Positions 18,173 through 25,074 of a stretch of DNA of 34,695 bases are shown here, one piece after another. The stretch lies in assembly GCF_004345675.1 (NCBI RefSeq), contig NZ_SLWU01000026.1:1-34695 (forward strand), written 5' to 3'. The position numbers and the translations under genes are program-made. Numbering within the stretch: position 1 is the stretch's first letter; every line of letters begins with the position of its first letter. This DNA is from Caldanaerobacter subterraneus (lineage in GTDB: Bacteria; Bacillota; Thermoanaerobacteria; Thermoanaerobacterales; Thermoanaerobacteraceae). The notes beneath the pieces are model-generated. The model ran no database searches. It was not told the origin of the DNA and saw only the letters and a program-made list of their open reading frames with translations.

Positions 18173-18430
18173 ATGGAAGGGATTTTAAAATTTTTTAAAA
18201 AGGCGTTTGAAGAAGAAAAAAAGCAGGAAATAGAAGAAAGAGAAGAGGTAAAGGATGAACTTAGTGACGAAGTAGTCGCAGCGATTATGGCTGCTATTTC
18301 CTATTATATGGATGAAGGGACGACCTTTTACATAAGGTCTATACGGGAGACCTCAGAGGCAGTTCCTCTGTGGTCTGTAGTTGGAAGAGTAGAGCAGATG
18401 CAAGCACGGTTTTTAAGGAGGTATTGTTGA
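18173..18430 (+). CDS. small decarboxylase accessory subunit, MmdE/OadG-C-terminal-like
   Basis: An 85-residue protein. The N-terminal half is charged and helical (KKAFEEEKKQEIEEREEVKDE). The second half, EVVAAIMAAISYYM...FYIRSIRETS..PLWSVVGRVEQM, resembles the conserved tail of Na+-pumping decarboxylase gamma/delta subunits and the tiny epsilon subunit of Veillonella methylmalonyl-CoA decarboxylase (family recognition from memory). The membrane helix that normally starts gamma/delta subunits is missing. It likely helps assemble the carboxyltransferase with the biotin carrier. It starts 11 bases after mmdA and its stop overlaps the carrier's ATG (TGATG). Confidence 0.7.
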   Translation: MEGILKFFKKAFEEEKKQEIEEREEVKDELSDEVVAAIMAAISYYMDEGTTFYIRSIRETSEAVPLWSVVGRVEQMQARFLRRYC

Positions 18431-18798
18431 TGAGGAAATTCAAAGTTACAGTAAATGGCAAGACTTATGAAGTAGAGGTAGAAGAGATGAAGGCAGAAGA
18501 AGAGAAAGAGCTAAGCAAAAAAGAGGAAATAGTGGAGGTTAAAGAGGTTCCTAAACAGGAGGAGAAAGTTTCTACAGGAAAAGGCTCTAAAGTAGTTTCT
18601 GCTCCTATGCCTGGTACAATTCTAGACGTCAGAGTAAAAGAGGGAGATAGAGTAAAAAGAGGGGATGTGCTACTGATTTTAGAAGCCATGAAGATGGAAA
18701 ACGAGATAATGGCTCCTGAAGATGGGATTGTAGCTAGTGTGAATGTGTCAAAAGGGGCTTCTGTAAATACAGGAGATGTCCTTGTCACTATGGAATAA
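18430..18798 (+). CDS. biotin carboxyl carrier protein of the decarboxylase
   Basis: A 122-residue protein. The C-terminal biotinyl domain has the canonical EAMKMEN with the biotinylated Lys88, preceded by the strand APMPGTILDVRV. The N-terminal part (MRKFKVTVNGKTYEVEVEE) is the small beta element typical of MmdC/gamma-type carriers, joined by a charged Lys/Glu linker rather than the usual Pro/Ala hinge. It shuttles carboxyl groups from the carboxyltransferase. AAGGAGGT precedes ATG 18430, which overlaps the previous stop. Last gene of the methylmalonyl-CoA module. Confidence 0.93.
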   Translation: MRKFKVTVNGKTYEVEVEEMKAEEEKELSKKEEIVEVKEVPKQEEKVSTGKGSKVVSAPMPGTILDVRVKEGDRVKRGDVLLILEAMKMENEIMAPEDGIVASVNVSKGASVNTGDVLVTME

Positions 18799-18805
18799 AA
18801 ACTTC

Positions 18806-18835
18806 TTGATAAATTAGCATTTTTTATGGTAAAAT
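18806..18835 (+). promoter_or_regulatory. promoter of the transporter-coaX unit
   Basis: TTGATA (18806-18811) and TAAAAT (18830-18835) with an 18-base spacer. Transcription would begin about 18842, leaving a leader of about 100 bases before the start codon at 18942. Confidence 0.6.
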
Positions 18836-18840
18836 GAAAA

Positions 18841-18941
18841 CTGCGGGTATCGGTTTCGAACCTGACAGCTTTTAAAAATTTAATATTGTCATGCGTTCGG
18901 AACGGTATCCTTAATAAGGAACCGGAACGGAGGTGTGGAAT
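18841..18941 (+). promoter_or_regulatory. structured 5' leader RNA, possible riboswitch or protein-binding leader
   Basis: The leader contains an upstream hairpin (GGTT-TCG-AACC extended by TC/GA, about 18850-18865), a TGACA/TGTCA pairing (18863-18867 with 18887-18891, partly exclusive with it), and a rod built from GTTC/GAAC, CGGT/ACCG and TCCTT/AAGGA (about 18895-18928). The rod has a one-sided GGAA bulge and a bulged A, and ends directly at the GGAGG site. It matches none of the riboswitch classes I can recall (FMN, TPP, THF, preQ1, B12, SAM, ZTP). Bulged-A stems are reported for a candidate RNA called the pan motif upstream of pantothenate genes; I cannot verify a match. Confidence 0.5.
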
Positions 18942-19472
18942 GTGCAGATCAGAACTTTAAGAGAGAAGCAGGTATTTGCGAAGCTTACGCTGAGGCAGAT
19001 GGCTGTTGCGGGAATGCTCTCAGCAATTGCTATTGTGCTGTCCACCACAGTCTTAGGCTATATTCCTTTAGGCATTGCCAGTGCCACTACTATGCATATT
19101 CCAGCTATAATAGGAGGGGTACTGGAAGGACCAATTGTTGGCGCTTTTGTCGGGCTCATATTCGGCATAACCAGTTTCTTAAGAGCTAATACGCCTCTTT
19201 TTGCAAACCCTGTGGTGGCCATATTGCCGAGAATATTCATAGGTGTTGTAGCTTACTACGTTTACAGGTGGACTAAAAACAGCGCCATTGCTGCAGCAGC
19301 CGGTACATTGACCAATACTATTGGTGTTTTAAGCCTGGCGGTAATTTTTAAATATCTGCCTTGGCAGGTAGCAGCTTTTGTGGCTTTAAGGAATGGGATA
19401 CCAGAAATAATTGTTGCTTCTCTCCTTGTAACTGCTGTAGTAAAGTCAGTTAAAAAAGCGTACAATAGATAA
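18942..19472 (+). CDS. ECF transporter S component, probably pantothenate-specific (PanT type)
   Basis: A 176-residue membrane protein of about six helices. It contains the S-component pattern ASATTMHIPAIIGGVLEGPIVGAFVGLIFGITSF and a conserved FVALRNGIPEI stretch near the end. S components bind a vitamin and dock on the shared EcfAAT energy-coupling module, encoded elsewhere. Adjacency to pantothenate kinase coaX suggests pantothenate; the substrate is inferred from context. GTG 18942 is chosen because GGAGG lies 8 bases ahead; the GTG at 18933 overlaps that site. A hairpin separates it from coaX, but its T-tract is weak, so read-through is likely. Confidence 0.8.
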   Translation: MQIRTLREKQVFAKLTLRQMAVAGMLSAIAIVLSTTVLGYIPLGIASATTMHIPAIIGGVLEGPIVGAFVGLIFGITSFLRANTPLFANPVVAILPRIFIGVVAYYVYRWTKNSAIAAAAGTLTNTIGVLSLAVIFKYLPWQVAAFVALRNGIPEIIVASLLVTAVVKSVKKAYNR

Positions 19473-19473
19473 A

Positions 19474-19500
19474 AAGCAGGCTTTTTGCCTGCTTAATTTT
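19474..19500 (+). terminator. weak terminator or attenuating hairpin before coaX
   Basis: AAGCAGGC/GCCTGCTT (19474-19481, 19487-19494) with loop TTTTT. The following AATTTTAATT is an interrupted T-tract, so termination is probably partial and coaX may be reduced relative to the transporter. Confidence 0.55.
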
Positions 19501-19520
19501 AATTAAAGAAGGTGATAAAT

Positions 19521-20288
19521 TTGCTTTTAGCTTTTGACGTGGGCAACACCAACATAGTCATGGGCGTATTTAAAGGGAAAAAGCTCCTTCACTCCTTCAG
19601 GATTTCGACAGACAAAAATAAAACTTACGATGAATACGGGATGCTGGTAAACCAGCTTCTCGGTTACAACGGGATAAGTCTTACGGAAATTGATGATGTG
19701 ATAATTTCTTCAGTAGTTCCACCCCTTATGAATACTCTGCAGGTCATGTCTTTGAAGTACTTCAGGACAAAGCCTATAGTAGTAGGTCCGGGAATAAAGA
19801 CGGGGATAAACATAAAATACGACAACCCAAAAGAGGTTGGAGCAGACAGGATAGTTAACGCTGTGGCGGCGTACGAGCTCTACGGTGGACCTGTAATAGT
19901 CATAGACTTTGGAACTGCTACCACCTTTTGCGCGATATCAGAAAAAGGGGAGTATTTAGGAGGAATAATTGCTCCCGGGCTTATGATTTCTGCAGATGCG
20001 CTTTTCCAAAGGACTGCAAAGCTTCCGAAGATAGACCTTACAAAACCTCCCACAGTTATAAACAGAAACACTGTCGCCAGCATGCAATCAGGTATAATCT
20101 ACGGGCATGTGGGAATGGTGGACTACATAGTCACGAGGATGAAGGGAGAATTTGCACCTTCTGCCTATGTAGTGGCAACAGGGGGCTTTGCAAATATGAT
20201 TGCAGAGGAATCGAAGACAATAGATACAGTCAATGAAATGCTCACATTAGAGGGATTGAGGATTATATATGAGAGGAATAAAGAATAA
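19521..20288 (+). CDS. coaX: type III pantothenate kinase
   Basis: A 255-residue ASKHA-fold kinase of typical CoaX size. It begins with the phosphate-binding [12 protein letters not shown] (Asp6), has [18 protein letters not shown] and the second phosphate motif [11 protein letters not shown], then [15 protein letters not shown] and the VVATGGFAN adenosine loop. It phosphorylates pantothenate, the first step of CoA synthesis. TTG 19521 is preferred because AGAAGGTGAT, a long match to the 16S tail, ends just before it; the GTG at 19512 is part of that site. In Bacillus coaX directly follows ftsH; here about 10 kb lies between them. Confidence 0.95.
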   Translation: MLLAFDVGNTNIVMGVFKGKKLLHSFRISTDKNKTYDEYGMLVNQLLGYNGISLTEIDDVIISSVVPPLMNTLQVMSLKYFRTKPIVVGPGIKTGINIKYDNPKEVGADRIVNAVAAYELYGGPVIVIDFGTATTFCAISEKGEYLGGIIAPGLMISADALFQRTAKLPKIDLTKPPTVINRNTVASMQSGIIYGHVGMVDYIVTRMKGEFAPSAYVVATGGFANMIAEESKTIDTVNEMLTLEGLRIIYERNKE

Positions 20289-20308
20289 TTCCTCTCATTT
20301 TATTTTTC
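20269..20308 (+). terminator. terminator after coaX
   Basis: An 11-bp stem ATGAGAGGAAT/ATTCCTCTCAT (20269-20279, 20288-20298) with an 8-base loop, then TTTATTTTT. It overlaps both the coaX stop and the stop codon of the convergent gerAB gene. Confidence 0.85.
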
Positions 20309-21404
20309 TAATTTTTGCAATTGTGTAAAGGAGTAGGGGGAAGAACACCTCAAACCAGAATCCCTCAAAGGGGAAACACCTCTGAAAATATGTGTACAAG
20401 CCATCCAAACTTTCGGATACATTTTCGGCTAGCGGTATTAACAATGTGGCAAGGGGGAGAAGTATAAACCTGTAATCAGTAGATTTAATGGTCTCGGCTA
20501 ATCCTTTAGCAAAGAGATAGGTGAATATTACGATCTTTATATAAATTCCCATAAGCCACATGGCCATAACGAGAGAGTCAAACCTCTGGATGTAGTCGCT
20601 TATCCTTATATTTCTCACCATTTCGAGAGCTGTAAACTGAAAATTGGCAGCCGTCTTTGCCCCGAATATGCCTATAGCTAGTACCCCCAGCATCATGCTC
20701 AGAGCAAGTATTCCAAGGCTTATAATTCCTCCTTTTAGAGCTTTTTCTTTTTGAGAGATATGTGGGAAGATGAAAAGTATTATCACTGTCTCCAGCATAA
20801 AAGGCGTTATGAGCACAGAACCGATTATGGGAGCCATTATCCCGTTTTCAAGTATTGGGAGAAAATTTCTCATGTCCACCTTTGGGAGGTCAAGGACTAT
20901 TACAAAAGCTAAAAGAAGCATTCCAAAAGGGAAGAGCAGTTCATTCAATTTCACTATCGCGAGAAATCCCTTTGATACAGTATACATAACTGACACCATT
21001 AAAACTACGTAAAACACTATAGGTGGGGTATGAGGCATAAAAGCGTTTACCATTATTTCTATTAATTCTCTCATCACAAGGGAAATTCCGTGAAGTATAA
21101 AAAGGAGATAAAGAAAAGATATCACTTTCCCTAAAAAACTTCCTACAATTTTGTCAACATAAGAAAAAAGTATTTCTTCTTTAAACATCATTGCAAGCTT
21201 GTAGTAAAATACAAAAATACCGCTTGAGACAAGAAAGGAAATTATTACAGAAATCCAGGAGTCCTGCTTTGCAGCCAATGCTACAAAAGAAGGCAAGAAT
21301 ACATCTGCTGTAGATATAACTGTGGTGACAAGGAAAAATACCAGTTGTTTTGTCGATATTTTCTTTTCGCTTGTCCTTTCAAATTGTTCCATTCCTTTAA
21401 GCAT
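20295..21404 (-). CDS. spore germination protein, GerAB family (receptor subunit B)
   Basis: A 369-residue protein of about ten transmembrane helices, the APC-type fold of germinant receptor B subunits, with the N-terminal KISTKQLVFFLVTTVI entry and an SESLDGLYTYFQ loop near the end. B subunits bind small germinants in the spore inner membrane and act with A and C subunits. The ATG at 21402-21404 has GAGGG 8 bases upstream; a second in-frame ATG lies 4 codons in. It is transcribed divergently from gerAA/gerAC, unlike the usual A-B-C operon, and converges on coaX with 6 bases between stops. Confidence 0.9.
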   Translation of the reverse strand: MLKGMEQFERTSEKKISTKQLVFFLVTTVISTADVFLPSFVALAAKQDSWISVIISFLVSSGIFVFYYKLAMMFKEEILFSYVDKIVGSFLGKVISFLYLLFILHGISLVMRELIEIMVNAFMPHTPPIVFYVVLMVSVMYTVSKGFLAIVKLNELLFPFGMLLLAFVIVLDLPKVDMRNFLPILENGIMAPIIGSVLITPFMLETVIILFIFPHISQKEKALKGGIISLGILALSMMLGVLAIGIFGAKTAANFQFTALEMVRNIRISDYIQRFDSLVMAMWLMGIYIKIVIFTYLFAKGLAETIKSTDYRFILLPLATLLIPLAENVSESLDGLYTYFQRCFPFEGFWFEVFFPLLLYTIAKIRKIK

Positions 21405-21430
21405 ATCCCAGCCCTCTGTGCCTTTTTTTA

Positions 21431-21460
21431 TATTATTTGCATCAAAAAAACATAATATTC
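21431..21460 (-). promoter_or_regulatory. candidate forespore (sigma-G/F) promoter for gerAB
   Basis: On the minus strand GAATA (21460-21456), 15 bases, then GCAAATAATA (21440-21431). This fits the sigma-G pattern GNATR-N18-CATNHTA at 5 of 5 and 6 of 7 positions. Confidence 0.45.
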
Positions 21461-21479
21461 TCCAAAAAATGAAATAATA
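21450..21479 (+). promoter_or_regulatory. candidate forespore (sigma-G/F) promoter for gerAA
   Basis: ACATA (21450-21454), 15 bases, TGAAATAATA (21470-21479). The -10 is 9 of 10 to the sigma-F type GGNRANAMTW and 6 of 7 to sigma-G CATNHTA; the -35 has one mismatch. The leader would be very short, since the start codon is at 21498. Confidence 0.4.
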
Positions 21480-21497
21480 ATCTTTGGAGGTGAAAAA

Positions 21498-23033
21498 ATG
21501 GCTCGCAAACTGCCGGACCCCCAGTACATTCGAGACAATTACGAGTACATGTATTTGACAAAAGATTTAAAAGAAAATACTTACATCTTTAACACGCTTT
21601 TAGCTGGCAATAACGATGTGGTTTTTAGAAATATAAAAATTGGGAGGAGAAAGATACCTGCCTGTCTTATTTACATAGATGGATTGGCAGACAAGTCCTT
21701 AGTTGCCCACAATGTTTTATTTCCCCTCATGATTGAGACTCAGAAAATTGATGAAAACCCAGGAACAGGAGACGAATTTTTTGAAAGGGTAAGAGAACTC
21801 TTTGTCACTATAGGAGAGGTGAATGTAAAAGACAAGATTGGCGATGTGATGGATGACCTGCTGTCTGGAGAAACTGTCCTTTTAATCGATGGAATTAAAA
21901 AAGCATTAATCCTTTCCACAAAAGGTTGGGAAGGGAGAAATATAAGCGAATCTACTACTGAGTCCTATGTGAGGGGACCTAAAGAGGCATTTGTTGAAAC
22001 CTTAAGGATTAACACTTCTATGTTAAGAAGGAGGATAAAGCACCCTGATTTTGTGATTGAGGACATGAAAATAGGAAAATACTCAAAGACAGATGTGGCA
22101 ATCGCTTACATAAAATCAATCGCAGATGATAAAGTTCTTCAAGAAGTCAAAAAAAGGCTTAAGAAGATACAGATTGATGGGATAATTGACAGCGGATATA
22201 TTGAGGAATTTATAGAAGATAATCCGTTTTCTCCTTTTCCCCAGATCGCTCATTCGGAAAAGCCAGACAGGATAGCCGCAGAGATTTTAGAGGGAAAAGT
22301 AGCTATAATTGTGGACGGTTCACCTTTTGTATTGACTGTTCCGGCTGTATTTGCACAATTTTTTCAGGCAGGAGAAGACTACTACGAAAGATATTTTTTG
22401 TCTTCTGCCCTCAGAGTATTGAGGATAATAGCCATGATAACAGCTCTCCTTTTTCCTTCTATATACATAGCAGAAACCACATTTCATCAGGAGATGATAC
22501 CAACGCAGTTGGCCATATCAATTGCTGCCCAGAGGGAAGGAGTTCCTTTTCCGGCCCTTTTAGAAGCTTTGTTTATGGAGGTCACCTTTGAAATACTGAG
22601 GGAAGCAGGAATCAGGCTTCCAATGCAGGTAGGTCAAGCAGTGAGCATCGTCGGGGGCCTTGTGATAGGGCAGGCAGCTGTTCAAGCTGGCCTTGTCTCC
22701 CCTGTCATGGTCATTGTAGTGGCTATGACAGGTATTGCTTCCTTTGCCATACCTGCCTTTAATGTAGCTATAACTTTTAGGCTTCTTAGGTTTATCATAA
22801 TGATAGCGGCAGGGACCTTGGGCTTTTTTGGGATAATAATGGTGATAATGATGGTGCTGGCTCACATGGCCTCTTTAGAATCTTTTGGAGTTCCCTATCT
22901 TTCACCAATAACCCCGTGCAGATCTCAGGAACTGACTGATGTGTTTATGAGAGTACCGTGGTGGGCAAAAATACTAAGGCCTAGAACTATACAGAGGAAA
23001 AACATAATAAGGCAGGAGGATAAAAGAGGATAA
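21498..23033 (+). CDS. spore germination protein, GerAA family (receptor subunit A)
   Basis: A 511-residue protein of the GerA/SpoVAF family. A cytoplasmic N-terminal half of about 300 residues (with ESTTESYVRGPKEAFVETLR, the family hallmark at about 153-172, and LRRRIKHP) precedes four or five transmembrane helices (about 305-460, including RLPMQVGQAVSIVGGLVIGQA). A subunits form oligomeric nutrient receptors in the spore membrane. ATG 21498 follows TTTGGAGG. The stop overlaps the gerAC start by one base. Confidence 0.95.
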   Translation: MARKLPDPQYIRDNYEYMYLTKDLKENTYIFNTLLAGNNDVVFRNIKIGRRKIPACLIYIDGLADKSLVAHNVLFPLMIETQKIDENPGTGDEFFERVRELFVTIGEVNVKDKIGDVMDDLLSGETVLLIDGIKKALILSTKGWEGRNISESTTESYVRGPKEAFVETLRINTSMLRRRIKHPDFVIEDMKIGKYSKTDVAIAYIKSIADDKVLQEVKKRLKKIQIDGIIDSGYIEEFIEDNPFSPFPQIAHSEKPDRIAAEILEGKVAIIVDGSPFVLTVPAVFAQFFQAGEDYYERYFLSSALRVLRIIAMITALLFPSIYIAETTFHQEMIPTQLAISIAAQREGVPFPALLEALFMEVTFEILREAGIRLPMQVGQAVSIVGGLVIGQAAVQAGLVSPVMVIVVAMTGIASFAIPAFNVAITFRLLRFIIMIAAGTLGFFGIIMVIMMVLAHMASLESFGVPYLSPITPCRSQELTDVFMRVPWWAKILRPRTIQRKNIIRQEDKRG

Positions 23034-24232
23034 TGAGAGGGAAAAAAGTTGTAGCGATGATATTAATTCTTTTGACGACTTTACTCGTTATTGAGGGATG
23101 CTGGGATAAAAGAGAGATAAATCAGCTGGCCTTTGTGCAAGGTTTGGGAATTGAAAAAGGAGAAGATGGAATGATTCACCTTGTAGTGGAGATTTTAAAA
23201 CCTGGGCTTTTAGCGAGCGGCGGAGGACCTGGAGGTGGAACAGGGGGAGGAAGCGCTGTTGGAAAGCCTTACGCTGTTTTTCAAGCAAATGGAGTGGACT
23301 TTGCCAAGGCTTTTGCCAATTTAAATGACGAGCTTCCCCGCTCTTTGTTTATGCAGTATAACGAGATAATATTTTTAGATGAAAAATTTGCTAGATCAGG
23401 CATATATCAGACTCTTGACTTTATGACGAGAAATCCGGAGTTTAGAAGAACGGCGTACATTTTAGTTGTCACAGGAGGCAGCATACACGAGCTTTTTAAT
23501 ATTCCTTCTTCAAGTACCTTGGAAAGGTATCCTTATAAAGAAGTCCTTGGGATTATATCAAATCAGGCAAACACTTCTTCCTCTTATGTATGCGACTTAA
23601 ATGAATTTATCCAGACACTGGAAATACCTAAAAAAGCCCCTATCACAGGTAAGCTTGAGATTGTAAAGAAAGATGGCAAAGCTGTGGGAGTAAGGCTTGT
23701 AGGTTCAGCAGTTTTTGACAATGATAAGCTCATAGGCTTTTTAGAAGAGCAGGATACAAAAGCTGTAACTGTGCTAATGAACAAGTTAAAAAGGAGCACT
23801 TTAACACTTGATAAAGGATTAAAAGGCGAAAAAGCTCACATCTCCCTTGTGATAACCAAAGCAAAAACAGAGATTAAGCCTGTAGTTGAGGGGGATAAAA
23901 TCTCATTTAACATAAAAGTAAATGTAGAAGCTTATTTAAATGAACAGGAGACCAAGTATGACATCACAGAGCCTGAAAAACTACAGCAATTAGAAGTTAT
24001 TGTGAGCAGTAAAATAAAATCTGCTATAGAGAGAGCTTTGAACATACTTCAAAAAAAATACAATGCAGATGTAGTAGGATTTGTAGAAATTCTTCACAGA
24101 AGCAAGCCTAAAGTGTGGAAAAAAGTTGTGGAAGACTGGGAAAATATTTACCCTGATATAAAATTTAATGTAACTGTTAAGACGCACATCCGCCGTTCTG
24201 GACTTTCATCCAAACCAATACATCCGAGGTGA
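23033..24232 (+). CDS. spore germination lipoprotein, GerAC family (receptor subunit C)
   Basis: A 399-residue secreted lipoprotein. Residues 1-22 form a signal peptide ending in the lipobox LVIEGC (lipidated Cys about residue 23), followed at once by the family hallmark CWDKREINQLAFVQGLGIE. A Gly-rich insert (GGGPGGGTGGGSA, about residues 63-75) interrupts the first domain. C subunits anchor the outer face of the germinant receptor. It starts at the last base of the gerAA stop and ends 5 bases before a small membrane protein gene. Confidence 0.95.
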   Translation: MRGKKVVAMILILLTTLLVIEGCWDKREINQLAFVQGLGIEKGEDGMIHLVVEILKPGLLASGGGPGGGTGGGSAVGKPYAVFQANGVDFAKAFANLNDELPRSLFMQYNEIIFLDEKFARSGIYQTLDFMTRNPEFRRTAYILVVTGGSIHELFNIPSSSTLERYPYKEVLGIISNQANTSSSYVCDLNEFIQTLEIPKKAPITGKLEIVKKDGKAVGVRLVGSAVFDNDKLIGFLEEQDTKAVTVLMNKLKRSTLTLDKGLKGEKAHISLVITKAKTEIKPVVEGDKISFNIKVNVEAYLNEQETKYDITEPEKLQQLEVIVSSKIKSAIERALNILQKKYNADVVGFVEILHRSKPKVWKKVVEDWENIYPDIKFNVTVKTHIRRSGLSSKPIHPR

Positions 24233-24237
24233 TATAG

Positions 24238-24465
24238 ATGGCTTTTAAAATTTTGGGTTTGACTCTCTTGTTTATCTTTTTTTCTATGCTGGAAGTTCCA
24301 AGGCTTTTAAGAGAAAAAAGACTAAAAGAAGTCGTAGTGTTTTTTATATTCCTTATAGCTGGGTATGTGCTCAATCTTTTCTATGTCCTAAATATACAGA
24401 TTATTCCTGCAAATCGCATAATAAGTTTTTTTCTAAAGCCTATAGAAAAATTTTGGGGGCAGTGA
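24238..24465 (+). CDS. small two-helix membrane protein of the ger operon
   Basis: A 75-residue protein with hydrophobic segments at about residues 5-20 and 33-55, separated by the basic loop RLLREKRLKEV, and a short tail ending in FWGQ. I do not recognise the family. Small membrane proteins occur with germinant receptor operons in several spore formers, some adjusting receptor activity (a D-subunit role). The close spacing (5 bases) to gerAC supports such a link, but it is inference. ATG 24238 is preceded by GAGGTGAT. Confidence 0.7.
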   Translation: MAFKILGLTLLFIFFSMLEVPRLLREKRLKEVVVFFIFLIAGYVLNLFYVLNIQIIPANRIISFFLKPIEKFWGQ

Positions 24466-24472
24466 ATCTGCC

Positions 24473-24501
24473 TTGAAATTTTTTTTAAAAAGTAGTAAAA
24501 T
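24473..24501 (+). promoter_or_regulatory. promoter of the HTH regulator operon
   Basis: TTGAAA (24473-24478) and TAAAAT (24496-24501) with a 17-base spacer. Transcription should begin near 24508, just ahead of the TGTG..CACA repeats. Confidence 0.65.
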
Positions 24502-24510
24502 TGTAATCAG

Positions 24511-24531
24511 TGTGAGCACAAAATGTGCACA
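24511..24531. promoter_or_regulatory. operator candidate with two TGTG/CACA units
   Basis: TGTGAGCACA (24511-24520) and the perfect palindrome TGTGCACA (24524-24531) are separated by AAA. They lie between the predicted transcription start and the Shine-Dalgarno of the HTH regulator, the place for autorepression. Confidence 0.5.
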
Positions 24532-24545
24532 TCGGAGGTTGTGAG

Positions 24546-25070
24546 ATGAAATTTGTAAAAGTGGGGGACAAAATAATTAATTTAAACAAACTTCACAGCA
24601 TCATAGACAAGATGATTGAAATGCGGCAGAACGGTTTTTCGCAGCAAGAGGTGGCAGACCGCTTTAAAGTGGACAGAAGCTTTATATCACGTCTTGAAAA
24701 TCTAGCAGAGGTAAGAAAAGGCGGAAATATTGCGGTGGTTGGTTTCCCAATAAAAAACAAGGGAGAGCTTGAGGAGCTTTTGAAAGAATGGGGGGTTAAT
24801 TTTACTCTTCTCTTATCGGAAAAAGAAAGGCTTAGCATAGCTGAAAGCATGAGCGGTGCAGAGCTCTTTAACATGGTGATGGACCTTATTGCTAAGGTTC
24901 AGTCTCATGACGTGATAATATTTTTAGGGTCAGACAAGAGAAGCCAGCTTATGGAAGCCATTTTTGACAAAGACATAATAACTGTAAACATTGGACATTC
25001 TCCGCTTACAGAAGATGTGTATGTAGATCCGAAGGTAATAAAAGACATATTAGATTCTTTGAGAGGGTGA
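24546..25070 (+). CDS. helix-turn-helix regulator with C-terminal sensor-like domain
   Basis: A 174-residue protein. Residues 27-52 (MRQNGFSQQEVADRFKVD, then RSFISRLE) form a Cro/XRE-like helix-turn-helix. The remaining 120 residues alternate strands and helices (IAVVGFPIK, DVIIFLGSDKRS, DIITVNIGHS), suggesting a Rossmann-like effector or dimerisation domain of unknown ligand. ATG 24546 follows GGAGG. It is the first gene of a tight three-gene operon (4 bases to the next gene), so it probably controls the two downstream dehydrogenase-like genes through the TGTG/CACA site. Confidence 0.8.
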   Translation: MKFVKVGDKIINLNKLHSIIDKMIEMRQNGFSQQEVADRFKVDRSFISRLENLAEVRKGGNIAVVGFPIKNKGELEELLKEWGVNFTLLLSEKERLSIAESMSGAELFNMVMDLIAKVQSHDVIIFLGSDKRSQLMEAIFDKDIITVNIGHSPLTEDVYVDPKVIKDILDSLRG

Positions 25071-25074
25071 AAAA

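Noticed and set aside
18935-19189. 84-codon frame overlapping the ECF transporter start
   Set aside because: Cysteine-rich nonsense in another frame; the overlapping frame is a typical S component.
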